Assembly (NCBI GenBank): GCA_003133425.1 | Contig: PKXI01000384.1 | Coordinates: 13,319 to 26,987 of the forward strand | Origin: Acidobacteriaceae bacterium | Lineage (GTDB): Bacteria; Acidobacteriota; Terriglobia; Terriglobales; Acidobacteriaceae | Length of the DNA: 13,669 nt | Direction of reading: 5' to 3' | In this document: piece by piece, positions 5,500 to 13,389 of the stretch | Numbering within the stretch: position 1 is the first letter of the stretch | Layout: every line of letters starts with the position of its first letter | Notes under the pieces: model-generated | The model's input: only the letters and a program-made list of their open reading frames with translations | Told to the model about the DNA's origin: nothing | Databases searched by the model: none | Program-made: the position numbers and the translations under genes

Positions 5500-7728
5500 A
5501 TGCCTGAACAATCGCGACTGGCGGAGGTAATTCCTCCTGGGCAGTCCAACAATCTGCCGGCGATGGCCTACTACCCGCCGATGCAGCCACAGCAGGAATT
5601 CGAACCGGAAGCTCCCTCGGTTCCCCTGTCGCACTACCTTTGGGTTCTGCGGCGGCATCTCTGGAAAATCGCCGCCTTTGTGGCGACCTGTGTACTGGCG
5701 ACTGCTGTAGTTTCTGCGCGGCTGCAACCTATCTACGAATCGATAGCGACAGTTGATGTCGACCGGCAAGCTCCGCAAGAGGTTGTCGGCCAGGACTCGA
5801 CGCGTGCCCCTGGTCTCAACGACGCTGATCAGTTTCTCGCAACGCAAATCAGACTGATCGAGTCGGATTCGGTGGTGCGCCCGGTGGCTGAGCAATTCCA
5901 TCTGTTGGACAGTGAGGAGCAGCTGAAAGGTATGAGCCCCGAGAAGGCGCAGGAAACAGCCCGAGCGCCAGTGGTGCTGAACGGCCTAAAGGTGACCCGC
6001 CCACCGAACACTTACTTGTTGCTGATCAGCTACCGTTCTTCAAGTCCTGCTCTTTCCGCGGATGCCGCGAATGCGATCGCGAATTCCTATTTAGCCCACA
6101 CATACGACATTCGCATCAGGTCGTCGGCCAGCTTGTCCACTTTCATGGAGAGGCAGATCGATGAGTTGAAAGCGAAGATGGAAAAATCCGGCTTGGCTCT
6201 TGCGCAGTTTGAGAAAGACTTGGATGTTATAAATCCAGAAGAAAAGACAAACATTCTCTCGGCGCGGTTGCTACAGCTGAATACTGAGTACACGGCGGCC
6301 CAGGGAGAGCGAGTCAGCAAGGAAGCGGCCTGGAATGCCATGAAGTCAGGCTCTCTGGAAGCGGCGCAGGTTTCTTCGCAGGGGGCGGAGCTCGCGACGC
6401 TCAACGAGACTCTCAACCAGGCACGCCAGCGATTTGCACTGGTTAAATCGACCTATGGGTCTACCCACCCGGAATACCGTAAGGCCGCCTCCGAAGTGGC
6501 GGAAGTGGAGAGGCAGTTCGAGAGCACCCGCAAGAATATCGCCGATAGGATCGAAGTAGAGTATCGTGAGGCGCTGAATCGCGAACAGATGCTTCAGAAG
6601 ACCGTAGCCGAGACCAAGGCAGAATGGGACCGAATCAACTCCAAGTCATTTGAGTATCAGCAATTGAAACGGGAGGCCGACGCCGATAAGACTTTGTACG
6701 ACGAGCTTATCCGAAAGATTCGAGAAGCGGACATCAATGCCGGTTTTCAAAACAACAACATTCGGATCGCCGATTTGGCGCGGCCAGCGTTGCACCCGGT
6801 GCTTCCCAATAAAAAGCTCAATCTTATACTTGGTTTCCTCCTTTCAACCCTACTAGCCGTTGGCGCCGTGTTGTTGTACGACACGCTCGATACGACGCTC
6901 CGAGATCCCAAAGAAGCCAGCCGGTTCCTCGGTATAGATGTCATTGGGACGATGCCAATCGATCGACTTGAGGCTCAGCTCCCGAAAAGTGCAGCGACCT
7001 CCCCGGCGGGCGCCCCCGTGGCCAAGACCGCTTTGAGTGGAAATCGAAAGGGATACTATCGCTCGACTTCCGATTTCGAAGAGTCCGTTCGGACGATACG
7101 AAATACCATCCTGCTGTCTGATTTCGAAGGGCGGTTGCGTTCGATTATGCTCACCAGTGCCGCTCCCGGTGAGGGGAAGTCGACGATCGCCGCCCATCTT
7201 GCGATCGCCAACGCCGACCGAGGTAAGAAGACGCTGCTTGTGGACGGCGACCTTCGCCGCCCCAGCCTCCACTCAAAGTTCGGGTTGAATCCGCGAGAGG
7301 GGCTATCCAATGTTCTGACCGGCGAACTCTCTTGGCAGGATGTCGTAGTACCGATAGAGGGCAGGCCGAACCTGAGTTTCCTGGCGGCCGGGCTGGGCTC
7401 CCATCGGGCAGCCGACCTGATGGGTCCGCGACTTGCCACGCTACTGGACGAGTTTGCGAAGGAATACGATCTGGTGATTCTGGATTCGCCACCCCTGCTC
7501 GGCTTTGCAGAGTGTCTCCAGATGGCCACCGCCGCCGATGGAGTGCTCATTATCAGCCGGGCCGGAGAAACCAGGCGAAAGGCCGTCGCAGAGTTGGTTT
7601 CGGTACTGAATCGGCTGCGAGCCAATATTGTAGGCGTGGTGCTGAACCAGGTGAGCCAAAACACGTCCGCGGATGGGTATTCGTACTACGGATATTACCG
7701 CTACGGGCACTACCAGAAATCCGAGTGA
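5500..7728 (+). CDS. Polysaccharide co-polymerase with BY-type tyrosine autokinase (Wzc-like)
   Basis: This is a 742-residue inner-membrane protein; an AGAGGA sequence lies shortly before the ATG. Order: cytoplasmic N-terminus, first membrane helix (about 57-73), Wzz-type periplasmic domain, long coiled coil (about 210-400), proline-rich segment (429-436) and second helix (about 440-459), then the cytoplasmic kinase. The kinase shows the oligomerisation motif E-x2-R-x2-R (528-534), Walker A A-P-G-E-G-K-S-T (555-562, Lys560), Walker A' L-L-V-D-G-D-L-R-R-P (579-588) and Walker B L-V-I-L-D-S-P-P (658-665). The last 16 residues include seven tyrosines (727, 729, 730, 732, 733, 735, 738), the expected autophosphorylation cluster. 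In this family, cycling between phosphorylated and unphosphorylated forms controls chain length and export with the OPX protein. All motifs are intact, so it should be active. The fused PCP-plus-kinase form resembles proteobacterial Wzc rather than the split CapA/CapB form. Confidence 0.95.
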   Translation: MPEQSRLAEVIPPGQSNNLPAMAYYPPMQPQQEFEPEAPSVPLSHYLWVLRRHLWKIAAFVATCVLATAVVSARLQPIYESIATVDVDRQAPQEVVGQDSTRAPGLNDADQFLATQIRLIESDSVVRPVAEQFHLLDSEEQLKGMSPEKAQETARAPVVLNGLKVTRPPNTYLLLISYRSSSPALSADAANAIANSYLAHTYDIRIRSSASLSTFMERQIDELKAKMEKSGLALAQFEKDLDVINPEEKTNILSARLLQLNTEYTAAQGERVSKEAAWNAMKSGSLEAAQVSSQGAELATLNETLNQARQRFALVKSTYGSTHPEYRKAASEVAEVERQFESTRKNIADRIEVEYREALNREQMLQKTVAETKAEWDRINSKSFEYQQLKREADADKTLYDELIRKIREADINAGFQNNNIRIADLARPALHPVLPNKKLNLILGFLLSTLLAVGAVLLYDTLDTTLRDPKEASRFLGIDVIGTMPIDRLEAQLPKSAATSPAGAPVAKTALSGNRKGYYRSTSDFEESVRTIRNTILLSDFEGRLRSIMLTSAAPGEGKSTIAAHLAIANADRGKKTLLVDGDLRRPSLHSKFGLNPREGLSNVLTGELSWQDVVVPIEGRPNLSFLAAGLGSHRAADLMGPRLATLLDEFAKEYDLVILDSPPLLGFAECLQMATAADGVLIISRAGETRRKAVAELVSVLNRLRANIVGVVLNQVSQNTSADGYSYYGYYRYGHYQKSE

Positions 7729-7876
7729 TGAAGCGAGCAGCGAGGCGTACTTCTAGGGTGTAGCGAGAGGATGCGCGACGGAACTGTCAATACCAACTTA
7801 TGACGCAACCTACTTATAACTCGTTAACACGATCTGGTTCCTTCATACAACAAAGTGTATTCATCGAGTTCATACA
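7729..7876. other. 148-base gap between export and glycan-assembly genes
   Basis: This AT-richer spacer separates the kinase gene from the glycosyltransferase. It contains a candidate promoter, a repeated TTCATACAA and a palindrome at the next start codon. No terminator hairpin is evident, so read-through from the kinase gene remains possible. Confidence 0.5.
7824..7851 (+). promoter_or_regulatory. Candidate promoter for the glycosyltransferase-flippase-polymerase genes
   Basis: TTAACA (7824-7829; 5 of 6 to consensus), a 16-base spacer and TACAAC (7846-7851; 4 of 6) are present. The predicted start near 7858 gives a leader of about 19 bases to the ATG at 7877. This is a by-eye match only. 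Confidence 0.35.
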
Positions 7877-7882
7877 ATGAAC
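7842..7882. promoter_or_regulatory. Repeated TTCATACAA and palindrome over a start codon
   Basis: TTCATACAA occurs at 7842-7850 and 7869-7877, 27 bases apart. The second copy is part of the perfect palindrome GTTCAT-ACA-ATGAAC (7868-7882), whose right arm contains the ATG of the glycosyltransferase. It could be an operator; the 3-base loop makes a strong RNA hairpin less likely. No clear ribosome binding site is present here. Confidence 0.35.
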
Positions 7883-8896
7883 ATCGCCTTTTTGACATCG
7901 TCCACAGAGGACTACCTTTCCGACGGGATACTTCACGGTCTACGATCATTATCCGGAGTCAATGTGATCGATTTCCCCAAGGCTGAGAGGTTGTACCGAG
8001 GTTGTCCAGAGGTGGTCAAGCGGCAGGTCCGAGGTGGGGGGTTCACTCTGTATGGCCTGCTGGATGACTTTGAGGTTTGTCGTCATAACTTGTACTGGCG
8101 AATTGCGCAAGGTGAATTCGACCTGGTCATCTTCGGTGATATTTATCGGGATTTCGGCGTATTTATTCAGCTTGCTCCCATGCTTGATCTTAAGAAAACA
8201 GCAGTGCTTGACGGGGCTGACGCTGAATCGATGTATCCGTATGCGGGAAGGTGGTGGAGACACCCCAGACATTGGTTCTTGCCGCGTGCCAATCGGTTCT
8301 TTTACTTCAAGAGAGAATTGACGCCGCGTACCTTACACTATCGCTTTTATTGCCTTTGCCCGGAAGGGCTGTGCAAGTGGCTTCGACCGCCCCGAAACAT
8401 TCGCCCAATTGCGTTCTCGATTCCCGCAGAAATGGTTCTGACTCAGTGCCCACCCAAGCAGAAGCAGTTTGCCGCTCACATCGTAGACCCGGAAGTAGCA
8501 AAACACGTGCCAGGCAGTAGCATTATTCCACCGTTCTCATCCCAAGCCGAATACTACCGTGATCTGCAGGAGTCACGTTTTGGGATAACAATGAAGCGCG
8601 CGGGGTGGGACTGTCTTCGCCACTATGAGCTTGCAGCAAACGGATGCGTACTATGCTTTCGCGATCTTGATAGAAAGCCAGCAACCTGTGCACCGCACGG
8701 TCTAAGCAAGGAAAATTGCATTGTCTACCATGACTACAATGATCTGCAGAGGCAGATCGGCAGCATCAGTGATGCGCGATACGAGCAACTGCAAGCCGCC
8801 ACGTTGAGGTGGGCAGAGGAAAACACCACGATTGCGCGCGCAAAGCAACTCCTGCACACCATTGATCCGGAGATTCTGCAAGGAGCAGCGCACTAG
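7877..8896 (+). CDS. Putative glycosyltransferase of the polysaccharide locus
   Basis: This is a 339-residue soluble protein without signal peptide or membrane helices. The N-terminus M-N-I-A-F-L-T-S-S and the strand F-D-L-V-I-F-G-D (81-88) look like a Rossmann-type half. The best conserved-looking block is 233-276, with R-F-G-I-T-M-K-R-A-G-W-D-C-L-R-H-Y-E, then A-N-G and C-A-P-H-G-L. This resembles the donor-binding half of GT-B enzymes, in which a glutamate and a small-residue loop contact the sugar nucleotide. Ten or more cysteines, several in the middle part (158-191), are notable for a cytoplasmic protein. I infer that it adds a sugar to the lipid-linked repeat unit. No CAZy family can be assigned by eye; a spore-coat or exostosin-like relative is possible. 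The flippase gene starts 2 bases after its stop, so the two are probably one operon. Confidence 0.6.
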   Translation: MNIAFLTSSTEDYLSDGILHGLRSLSGVNVIDFPKAERLYRGCPEVVKRQVRGGGFTLYGLLDDFEVCRHNLYWRIAQGEFDLVIFGDIYRDFGVFIQLAPMLDLKKTAVLDGADAESMYPYAGRWWRHPRHWFLPRANRFFYFKRELTPRTLHYRFYCLCPEGLCKWLRPPRNIRPIAFSIPAEMVLTQCPPKQKQFAAHIVDPEVAKHVPGSSIIPPFSSQAEYYRDLQESRFGITMKRAGWDCLRHYELAANGCVLCFRDLDRKPATCAPHGLSKENCIVYHDYNDLQRQIGSISDARYEQLQAATLRWAEENTTIARAKQLLHTIDPEILQGAAH

Positions 8897-8898
8897 GA

Positions 8899-10485
8899 AT
8901 GATTCCTGTAGCCTCTCTTCAACCTAGTGTGCCTGACGCTGGGACGCCGCAGGACCACACGCCTTTCTCGCGTGCTGCTGCCGTCGACCGCTTCCGTAAT
9001 GGCCTGTGGCAAATGGTTTTGGGCCAGGCTGTTACTAGCCTGACGCCTCTTCTGTTGGTCCCGCTATTCTTGCGTGCCTGGGGGCCGAACACATACGGTC
9101 GGTGGCTCTCGCTGACAGCACTGGTGTCCTATCTGAGCCTGCTTGATCTTGGTGGGCAGACCTTCATAGGGAATCTTGTGGCAATGGACTTCGCAAAAGG
9201 TGACTCAGAAGGCATGAGGGCGAAGCTGTCCGAAGGATTGTCGCTGTTCCTCGCGATTGCAATTGCCGCATTTGCGGCAATTGTGATGTTGGCGGCGTTT
9301 CTCCCTAGTGTGGGGCTTTTGGGAAAGAGGATCGTCTTACAAAGCAATGATTGGGCCATTCTGCTGCTGATGTCTGGCGCAGTTCTACTCGGGATACCTG
9401 GCGGAATCTACGCGGTCGCGTACCGGTCCGTTGGCCTGTTCAGTCGGGGAACTGCGATTGGAACCTACAGCAGACTTGGCGGATTCATTTGCGGCGCAAC
9501 AGCACTTTTATTCGCGTTTGGGCCGGTCGTCTATGCTAGCTTATACGCGGCTTGTGGGGTGGTGACAACAGTGATTGTCGTGCGGGACGCATCGCATCGC
9601 ATCACTGCGTGCCGTAGTTTGCGGATCAACTTGACGGCAGCCCGCGCGGGACTCTCACACTTAACAGGTTCACTGCTGTTCTGGCTGATGACAGTTGCCA
9701 ATGCGGTCAATCAGCAGGGCGTGATCCTGGTGCTAGCGGCGCTTAGCGGTCCGACTGCTGTCGTCACATTCGTTACACATCGAATGATCGCAGGCGGGAT
9801 AGGATATGTGCCTAATATATTCCAAGGCCCTTCTTTGCCCGAGATGACCTTTCTGTTTGCTCGGAAGAACATGGAGGGCCTGGCTCAGTTGACAAGAGTG
9901 ACTTTGAAGACAATTGTCTTGGTCAGCTCTTTGCTCGGGTTGCTCGCGTGGCTTGTTGTGCCTGTCGTATATCGGACCTGGACGAGCCACCGGGTTGCGC
10001 TTGACATGAGGTTGCTTGCGCTGCTGCTTGTTCAAGTGATCTTGGCCTCGGCTTGGACGACGTCTGGGTGGAGCCTCATTGCCGCTAACCGCCACCAGGG
10101 CCTCGCTTACTGGAACACCGGCAATGCGTTCATCACCATCGTTCTTGCAGTTGTGCTGGTCCCGCGATATGGAGTGTACGGCGCCGCAATAGCTTCACTT
10201 CTGGGAGACGTTGTCTGTGGGCTGTTGGTGTACCCCGCTTTGGCGGGAAGACTGTGTAGATGTTCGGTATCGGAGATGTTTGGCTCTGCAGCAAGTCCCT
10301 TGCTTGTGGTTTGTGGCATTGAAATCCCGATCCTTGTGGTCCGACGGTTCCTGGGTGTCTGGCAATTCGGCCTTCTAGTAGCTCTTTCAGTCACAGTAGT
10401 TTTGCTGCTCAGCTCTCTGTTTGTCTACAACAAAGGAGAGCGGCATTGGATCAGGCTCGAGGTCCTGAGATTGTGCGGAATCTAA
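8899..10485 (+). CDS. Wzx-type oligosaccharide flippase (MOP superfamily)
   Basis: This is a 528-residue polytopic membrane protein, slightly longer than many Wzx proteins because of a hydrophilic N-terminal extension of about 33 residues. Membrane segments are spread along the rest, for example about 44-60, 116-136, 152-175, 258-282, 335-357, 371-388, 406-422, 427-447, 465-482 and 489-510, as expected for 12-14 helices. The N-terminal block with F-L-R-A-W-G-P-N-T-Y-G-R-W followed by L-L-D-L-G is typical of polysaccharide flippases of the MOP/MATE fold. It would move the undecaprenyl-linked repeat unit from the cytoplasmic to the periplasmic side of the inner membrane. It starts 2 bases after the preceding glycosyltransferase, and its last 40 bases overlap the polymerase gene. 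A perfect 24-base palindrome lies inside the gene at 9260-9283. An alternative start further in (ATG 9013) would give a more usual length. Confidence 0.88.
   Translation: MIPVASLQPSVPDAGTPQDHTPFSRAAAVDRFRNGLWQMVLGQAVTSLTPLLLVPLFLRAWGPNTYGRWLSLTALVSYLSLLDLGGQTFIGNLVAMDFAKGDSEGMRAKLSEGLSLFLAIAIAAFAAIVMLAAFLPSVGLLGKRIVLQSNDWAILLLMSGAVLLGIPGGIYAVAYRSVGLFSRGTAIGTYSRLGGFICGATALLFAFGPVVYASLYAACGVVTTVIVVRDASHRITACRSLRINLTAARAGLSHLTGSLLFWLMTVANAVNQQGVILVLAALSGPTAVVTFVTHRMIAGGIGYVPNIFQGPSLPEMTFLFARKNMEGLAQLTRVTLKTIVLVSSLLGLLAWLVVPVVYRTWTSHRVALDMRLLALLLVQVILASAWTTSGWSLIAANRHQGLAYWNTGNAFITIVLAVVLVPRYGVYGAAIASLLGDVVCGLLVYPALAGRLCRCSVSEMFGSAASPLLVVCGIEIPILVVRRFLGVWQFGLLVALSVTVVLLLSSLFVYNKGERHWIRLEVLRLCGI
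9260..9283. repeat. Perfect inverted repeat inside the flippase gene
   Basis: The arms CAATTGCCGCA (9260-9270) and TGCGGCAATTG (9273-9283) are exact reverse complements separated by two bases. In protein it encodes part of an A-I-A-A-F-A-A-I stretch in a membrane helix, so alanine and isoleucine codons partly explain the symmetry. In RNA it would form a stable hairpin with a 4-base loop. Confidence 0.75.
10433..10448 (+). promoter_or_regulatory. Strong ribosome binding site that selects a TTG start
   Basis: AAGGAG (10433-10438) lies 7 bases before TTG at 10446, inside the 3' end of the flippase gene. No comparable site precedes the alternative starts GTG 10473 or ATG 10551 in the same frame, so the TTG is the best-supported start of the polymerase gene. 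Confidence 0.65.
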
Positions 10486-12026
10486 CACTCAAGCCACTTC
10501 AAGCCTTCCAGCAACCGCAGTTGAAATCGCATCGCCTGGGTTACGTCCAGATGCGGTGTTGGATCTTCGTCTGTGTTGGGTGTGCACTCGGCGCTGTACT
10601 GGTATCGGTTGGTGCGCGGATTGACGGAGGGGCCGTGGCTGTGCTCTCTTTTGCTCCCTTGTTTTGGAGCCTGGACCGTCGCTATTTTTCTGAACTGTAC
10701 ATCGGGCCGTTCATAATGATGTATAGTCTTCATCTTTTGGGTTACGCCGTCTCGCCACTCTGGGAAATACATGTAATCGGAAAACTTTCCGCAATCGAGG
10801 AGGGACTGGCGCCCGCCCAATGGGGCGGAGCACTGGGCTTAGCTATAATCGCTGCCGTCTTCCCCCCGGTCTTCCAACAGATCGTGAGGAGACGTAGGGT
10901 AAGAGCCTCTGACCTCTCATTCGGGCGGAACGGTTCCTCCTGGAAGACCTATAGCATGCTTTCGCTGTTGGTTGGGGTGACTGTTACTGGGTATGGTTAT
11001 CTCAGTGGAACATCCAACCGTTTGAACGGCGATGCTAATGCATCAACCGCCTCTGCCTCATTCGTATCGGCCTTTTCGAGCGTGTTGCTGGTAACGTTCT
11101 ACTTCTTGGCTTACTTCGCTGCACGTTCCCGCAGTAGCTTCTGGCGGCTGCTGTGGTTGCTTGTGCTTTCCGGTTTTGCGACGCTCTATACCCTCGATGG
11201 TGGCCGCGGGATCGTCGTTATGGCAGTATTGGTGTCCTTGACAGGCCTGGTGTCAGGAGGTTATTCCAGACGAAAGGCTACATTGGCTCTGTTGGCCGGG
11301 CTCGTTGTCTTCGTGCCATTGGCAGGAGTCGTCGTGATTTACAGGTCCTCGGCGACTCTCAATGCCACAACTCTCAGCGGTCGATTGTCCGGCTTACGAT
11401 CGGCGCTAGAAGAGTTTACAGAAACACGTGCCTCAGTCGCACAATCCACGGAGGCAGCCGCGCTGGCACTGACAGCCATGAACGTTGATGGGGTTTTCTT
11501 AAAAGTTCCCAGCGTAATACCGTACAGCGGGCTTGAGGGAATCGGCTCCGTTTGGCATTACCTTACACCTAAACTCTTCAGATCTAACTCAGATACCCCT
11601 GTTTTATTAGACGGCAACGCACTGGCGATTGAATACGGAACAAACTTACCATCAAACAGCACCGGTTCCTATATGCCGACAGTCGGTGATGGCTACCGCC
11701 GCTTTGGGTGGCCAGGCGTAGCAGGTCTTTACATTTTACTCTCGGCATCTTATGCATGTGCCTTCGCTCTGTGCTGGAGAAACCGCAACAGATGCGACTT
11801 TATGGCGATGTTTGTCTTCCTCTTAATCCAGGCCAATGGAATATGGTCTCAGACTCTTTATAGCGCCATTTATACATTTGCATGGTTTATCCCGAGGTCC
11901 TTTTTCATCTTTTGGGTCTTCGGCTTGCTCGTTCGTATGCGGCATCGTAAAGCGGCTGCCGCTATTTCGTTGACGGCACAAACAAGCCAATGTCGCCCGT
12001 TCATCAGAACGCAAGGAGCGGATTAG
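10446..12026 (+). CDS. Wzy-type polysaccharide repeat-unit polymerase
   Basis: This is a 526-residue polytopic inner-membrane protein. Hydrophobic segments lie at about 36-55, 61-75, 84-102, 124-143, 168-186, 203-225, 232-250, 255-272, 277-298, 423-444, 451-466 and 470-495. A large soluble loop (about 300-420) near the C-terminus is predicted to be periplasmic and contains S-N-S-T-G-S-Y-M-P-T-V-G-D-G-Y-R-R-F-G; this layout, and D-G-G-R-G (251-255) at a helix edge, fit oligosaccharide repeat-unit polymerases. It would join flipped repeat units into the long chain, with length set by the co-polymerase. The start is TTG with a strong ribosome binding site, giving a 40-base overlap with the flippase gene and suggesting coupled translation. 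Wzy proteins diverge strongly, so the assignment rests on topology and context. Parts of the gene are clearly less GC-rich than the kinase gene. Confidence 0.8.
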   Translation: MDQARGPEIVRNLTLKPLQAFQQPQLKSHRLGYVQMRCWIFVCVGCALGAVLVSVGARIDGGAVAVLSFAPLFWSLDRRYFSELYIGPFIMMYSLHLLGYAVSPLWEIHVIGKLSAIEEGLAPAQWGGALGLAIIAAVFPPVFQQIVRRRRVRASDLSFGRNGSSWKTYSMLSLLVGVTVTGYGYLSGTSNRLNGDANASTASASFVSAFSSVLLVTFYFLAYFAARSRSSFWRLLWLLVLSGFATLYTLDGGRGIVVMAVLVSLTGLVSGGYSRRKATLALLAGLVVFVPLAGVVVIYRSSATLNATTLSGRLSGLRSALEEFTETRASVAQSTEAAALALTAMNVDGVFLKVPSVIPYSGLEGIGSVWHYLTPKLFRSNSDTPVLLDGNALAIEYGTNLPSNSTGSYMPTVGDGYRRFGWPGVAGLYILLSASYACAFALCWRNRNRCDFMAMFVFLLIQANGIWSQTLYSAIYTFAWFIPRSFFIFWVFGLLVRMRHRKAAAAISLTAQTSQCRPFIRTQGAD

Positions 12027-12096
12027 CGCCGACAGAATCGTAGTGAAGATTCGGCGAGCGCGCAGCGTCCTCGCCAGCCTTCTGTCCAGAGAATTT

Positions 12097-13389
12097 ATGA
12101 GAATCGCAGTCTACACCGATTCACCGACACTCACGACCTGGAGTTGGAAAGGCCTGGCTGGCGGCGATCTTCCATTGAGCGGGACAGACGGTTCCATTCT
12201 GCGTCTTTCTGCCGCGTTAGCGGGACAGGATTATAAGGTAGTGCTGTACTGCACTAAGCCTCCGACAGACCGGGGTGTAGTATCGACACTCTTGGTTGGC
12301 GGGCTACCTGAAGCAGTGTCGGAGGCCCGGCGTTCCGAAGTGGACGTCCTTGTGTTCAACAATCGAGCGAACCAGGATACGGCAGCCGGAATCAGCATGT
12401 GTGATCGACTAGGTGTTCGATGTGTGGTCTGGGATCAAAATGGACCATCACCGGATTTCATGGACATTCTGCTGTCGCCCGCCGTGCGCCGGCTGGTCTG
12501 CGTGTCTGCATCGGAGGCAAATGGGCTGCGAGATCATCCCGTGTTCTACAAGACGGAGGTTATTCACAATTCCCTCTCTCCCATTCACGCTGCAGAACCA
12601 GCGATAGTAGACAGGAACACACGAGCACAGACCGTATGTTTTCTCGGTGCATTGACCCCTTCTAAAGGTTTCCATCATCTTGCACGCGCTTGGCCCGTAG
12701 TGCATGCCTGCTGCCCTGATGCAAGACTACTGGTGATAGGCAGTAGCGCGCTGTATGGTGCTAATCGGTTCGGCACGTTAGGCATAGGTGATCCCGAGTA
12801 CGAGACAAACTTCATCGCGCCCTACTTGGGGCATTCTCGTGCGGAGCTTAGAGAACTGGGTGTGACCCTTGTCGGCTTAGCAAATCCGGCTCGCGTACGA
12901 GAGATTTTGTGCGGCTGTGCCATTGGTGTGGTCAATCCGAACTGCTCAGGCTCAACTGAGACGTTTTGCGTCAGCGCGATCGAAGTCCAGGCTGCGCGAG
13001 CTGTGGTGGTTGGAGCCAGGGCGGACGGACTGCGGGAGACAGTGCTTCACCGACGAACGGGTATACTTATCCGAAACGAACGTGACCTCGCTCATGCGAT
13101 CGTGTCTTTGCTCAGGAATCCGCGGGACTTGGTGGAAATGGGGCAGAACGGAAGAAAGTGGGTCCTCGCTGCATTCCGGCAGGAAGTTATCATACCTCAG
13201 TGGTGTGATCTTCTTCGTTCCGTAGCTAGAGATGAGCCCGTGTGCGGCAAGATACCATTGTTGCTGACAGGTGCGTCACCTAAGATTCTAGCGAAGGAGT
13301 TGATCCGGATTATGCGAAAGGTTCCCTTTGTAGGGTCAAGACTTACGACTCTTCATCACCTGCGCGAGCGACTGTCGCATCCGACGTGA
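12097..13389 (+). CDS. GT-B glycosyltransferase (GT1/GT4-like)
   Basis: This is a 430-residue protein. ATG 12097 is preferred because the typical N-terminal strand M-R-I-A-V-Y-T begins there; an in-frame GTG at 12043 would add 18 basic residues. Neither start has a strong ribosome binding site. The N-terminal half ends near residue 165; the C-terminal half begins with V-C-F-L-G-A-L-T-P-S-K-G-F (180-192), the usual loop after the first strand of the donor domain. The retaining-enzyme motif E-x7-E is present as Glu288 to Glu296 (T-E-T-F-C-V-S-A-I-E), followed by a G-A-R-A-D-G-L-R-E-T-V segment and H-R-R-T-G-I-L-I. These are standard for GT4-type enzymes using a nucleotide-sugar donor. It likely adds a sugar to the lipid-linked repeat unit in the cytoplasm. 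It lies 70 bases after the polymerase gene in the same direction. Donor and acceptor cannot be read from the sequence. Confidence 0.88.
   Translation: MRIAVYTDSPTLTTWSWKGLAGGDLPLSGTDGSILRLSAALAGQDYKVVLYCTKPPTDRGVVSTLLVGGLPEAVSEARRSEVDVLVFNNRANQDTAAGISMCDRLGVRCVVWDQNGPSPDFMDILLSPAVRRLVCVSASEANGLRDHPVFYKTEVIHNSLSPIHAAEPAIVDRNTRAQTVCFLGALTPSKGFHHLARAWPVVHACCPDARLLVIGSSALYGANRFGTLGIGDPEYETNFIAPYLGHSRAELRELGVTLVGLANPARVREILCGCAIGVVNPNCSGSTETFCVSAIEVQAARAVVVGARADGLRETVLHRRTGILIRNERDLAHAIVSLLRNPRDLVEMGQNGRKWVLAAFRQEVIIPQWCDLLRSVARDEPVCGKIPLLLTGASPKILAKELIRIMRKVPFVGSRLTTLHHLRERLSHPT

Noticed and set aside
5227..5901. Minus-strand open frame of 224 codons
   Set aside because: It is antisense to the OPX and kinase genes, both securely identified.
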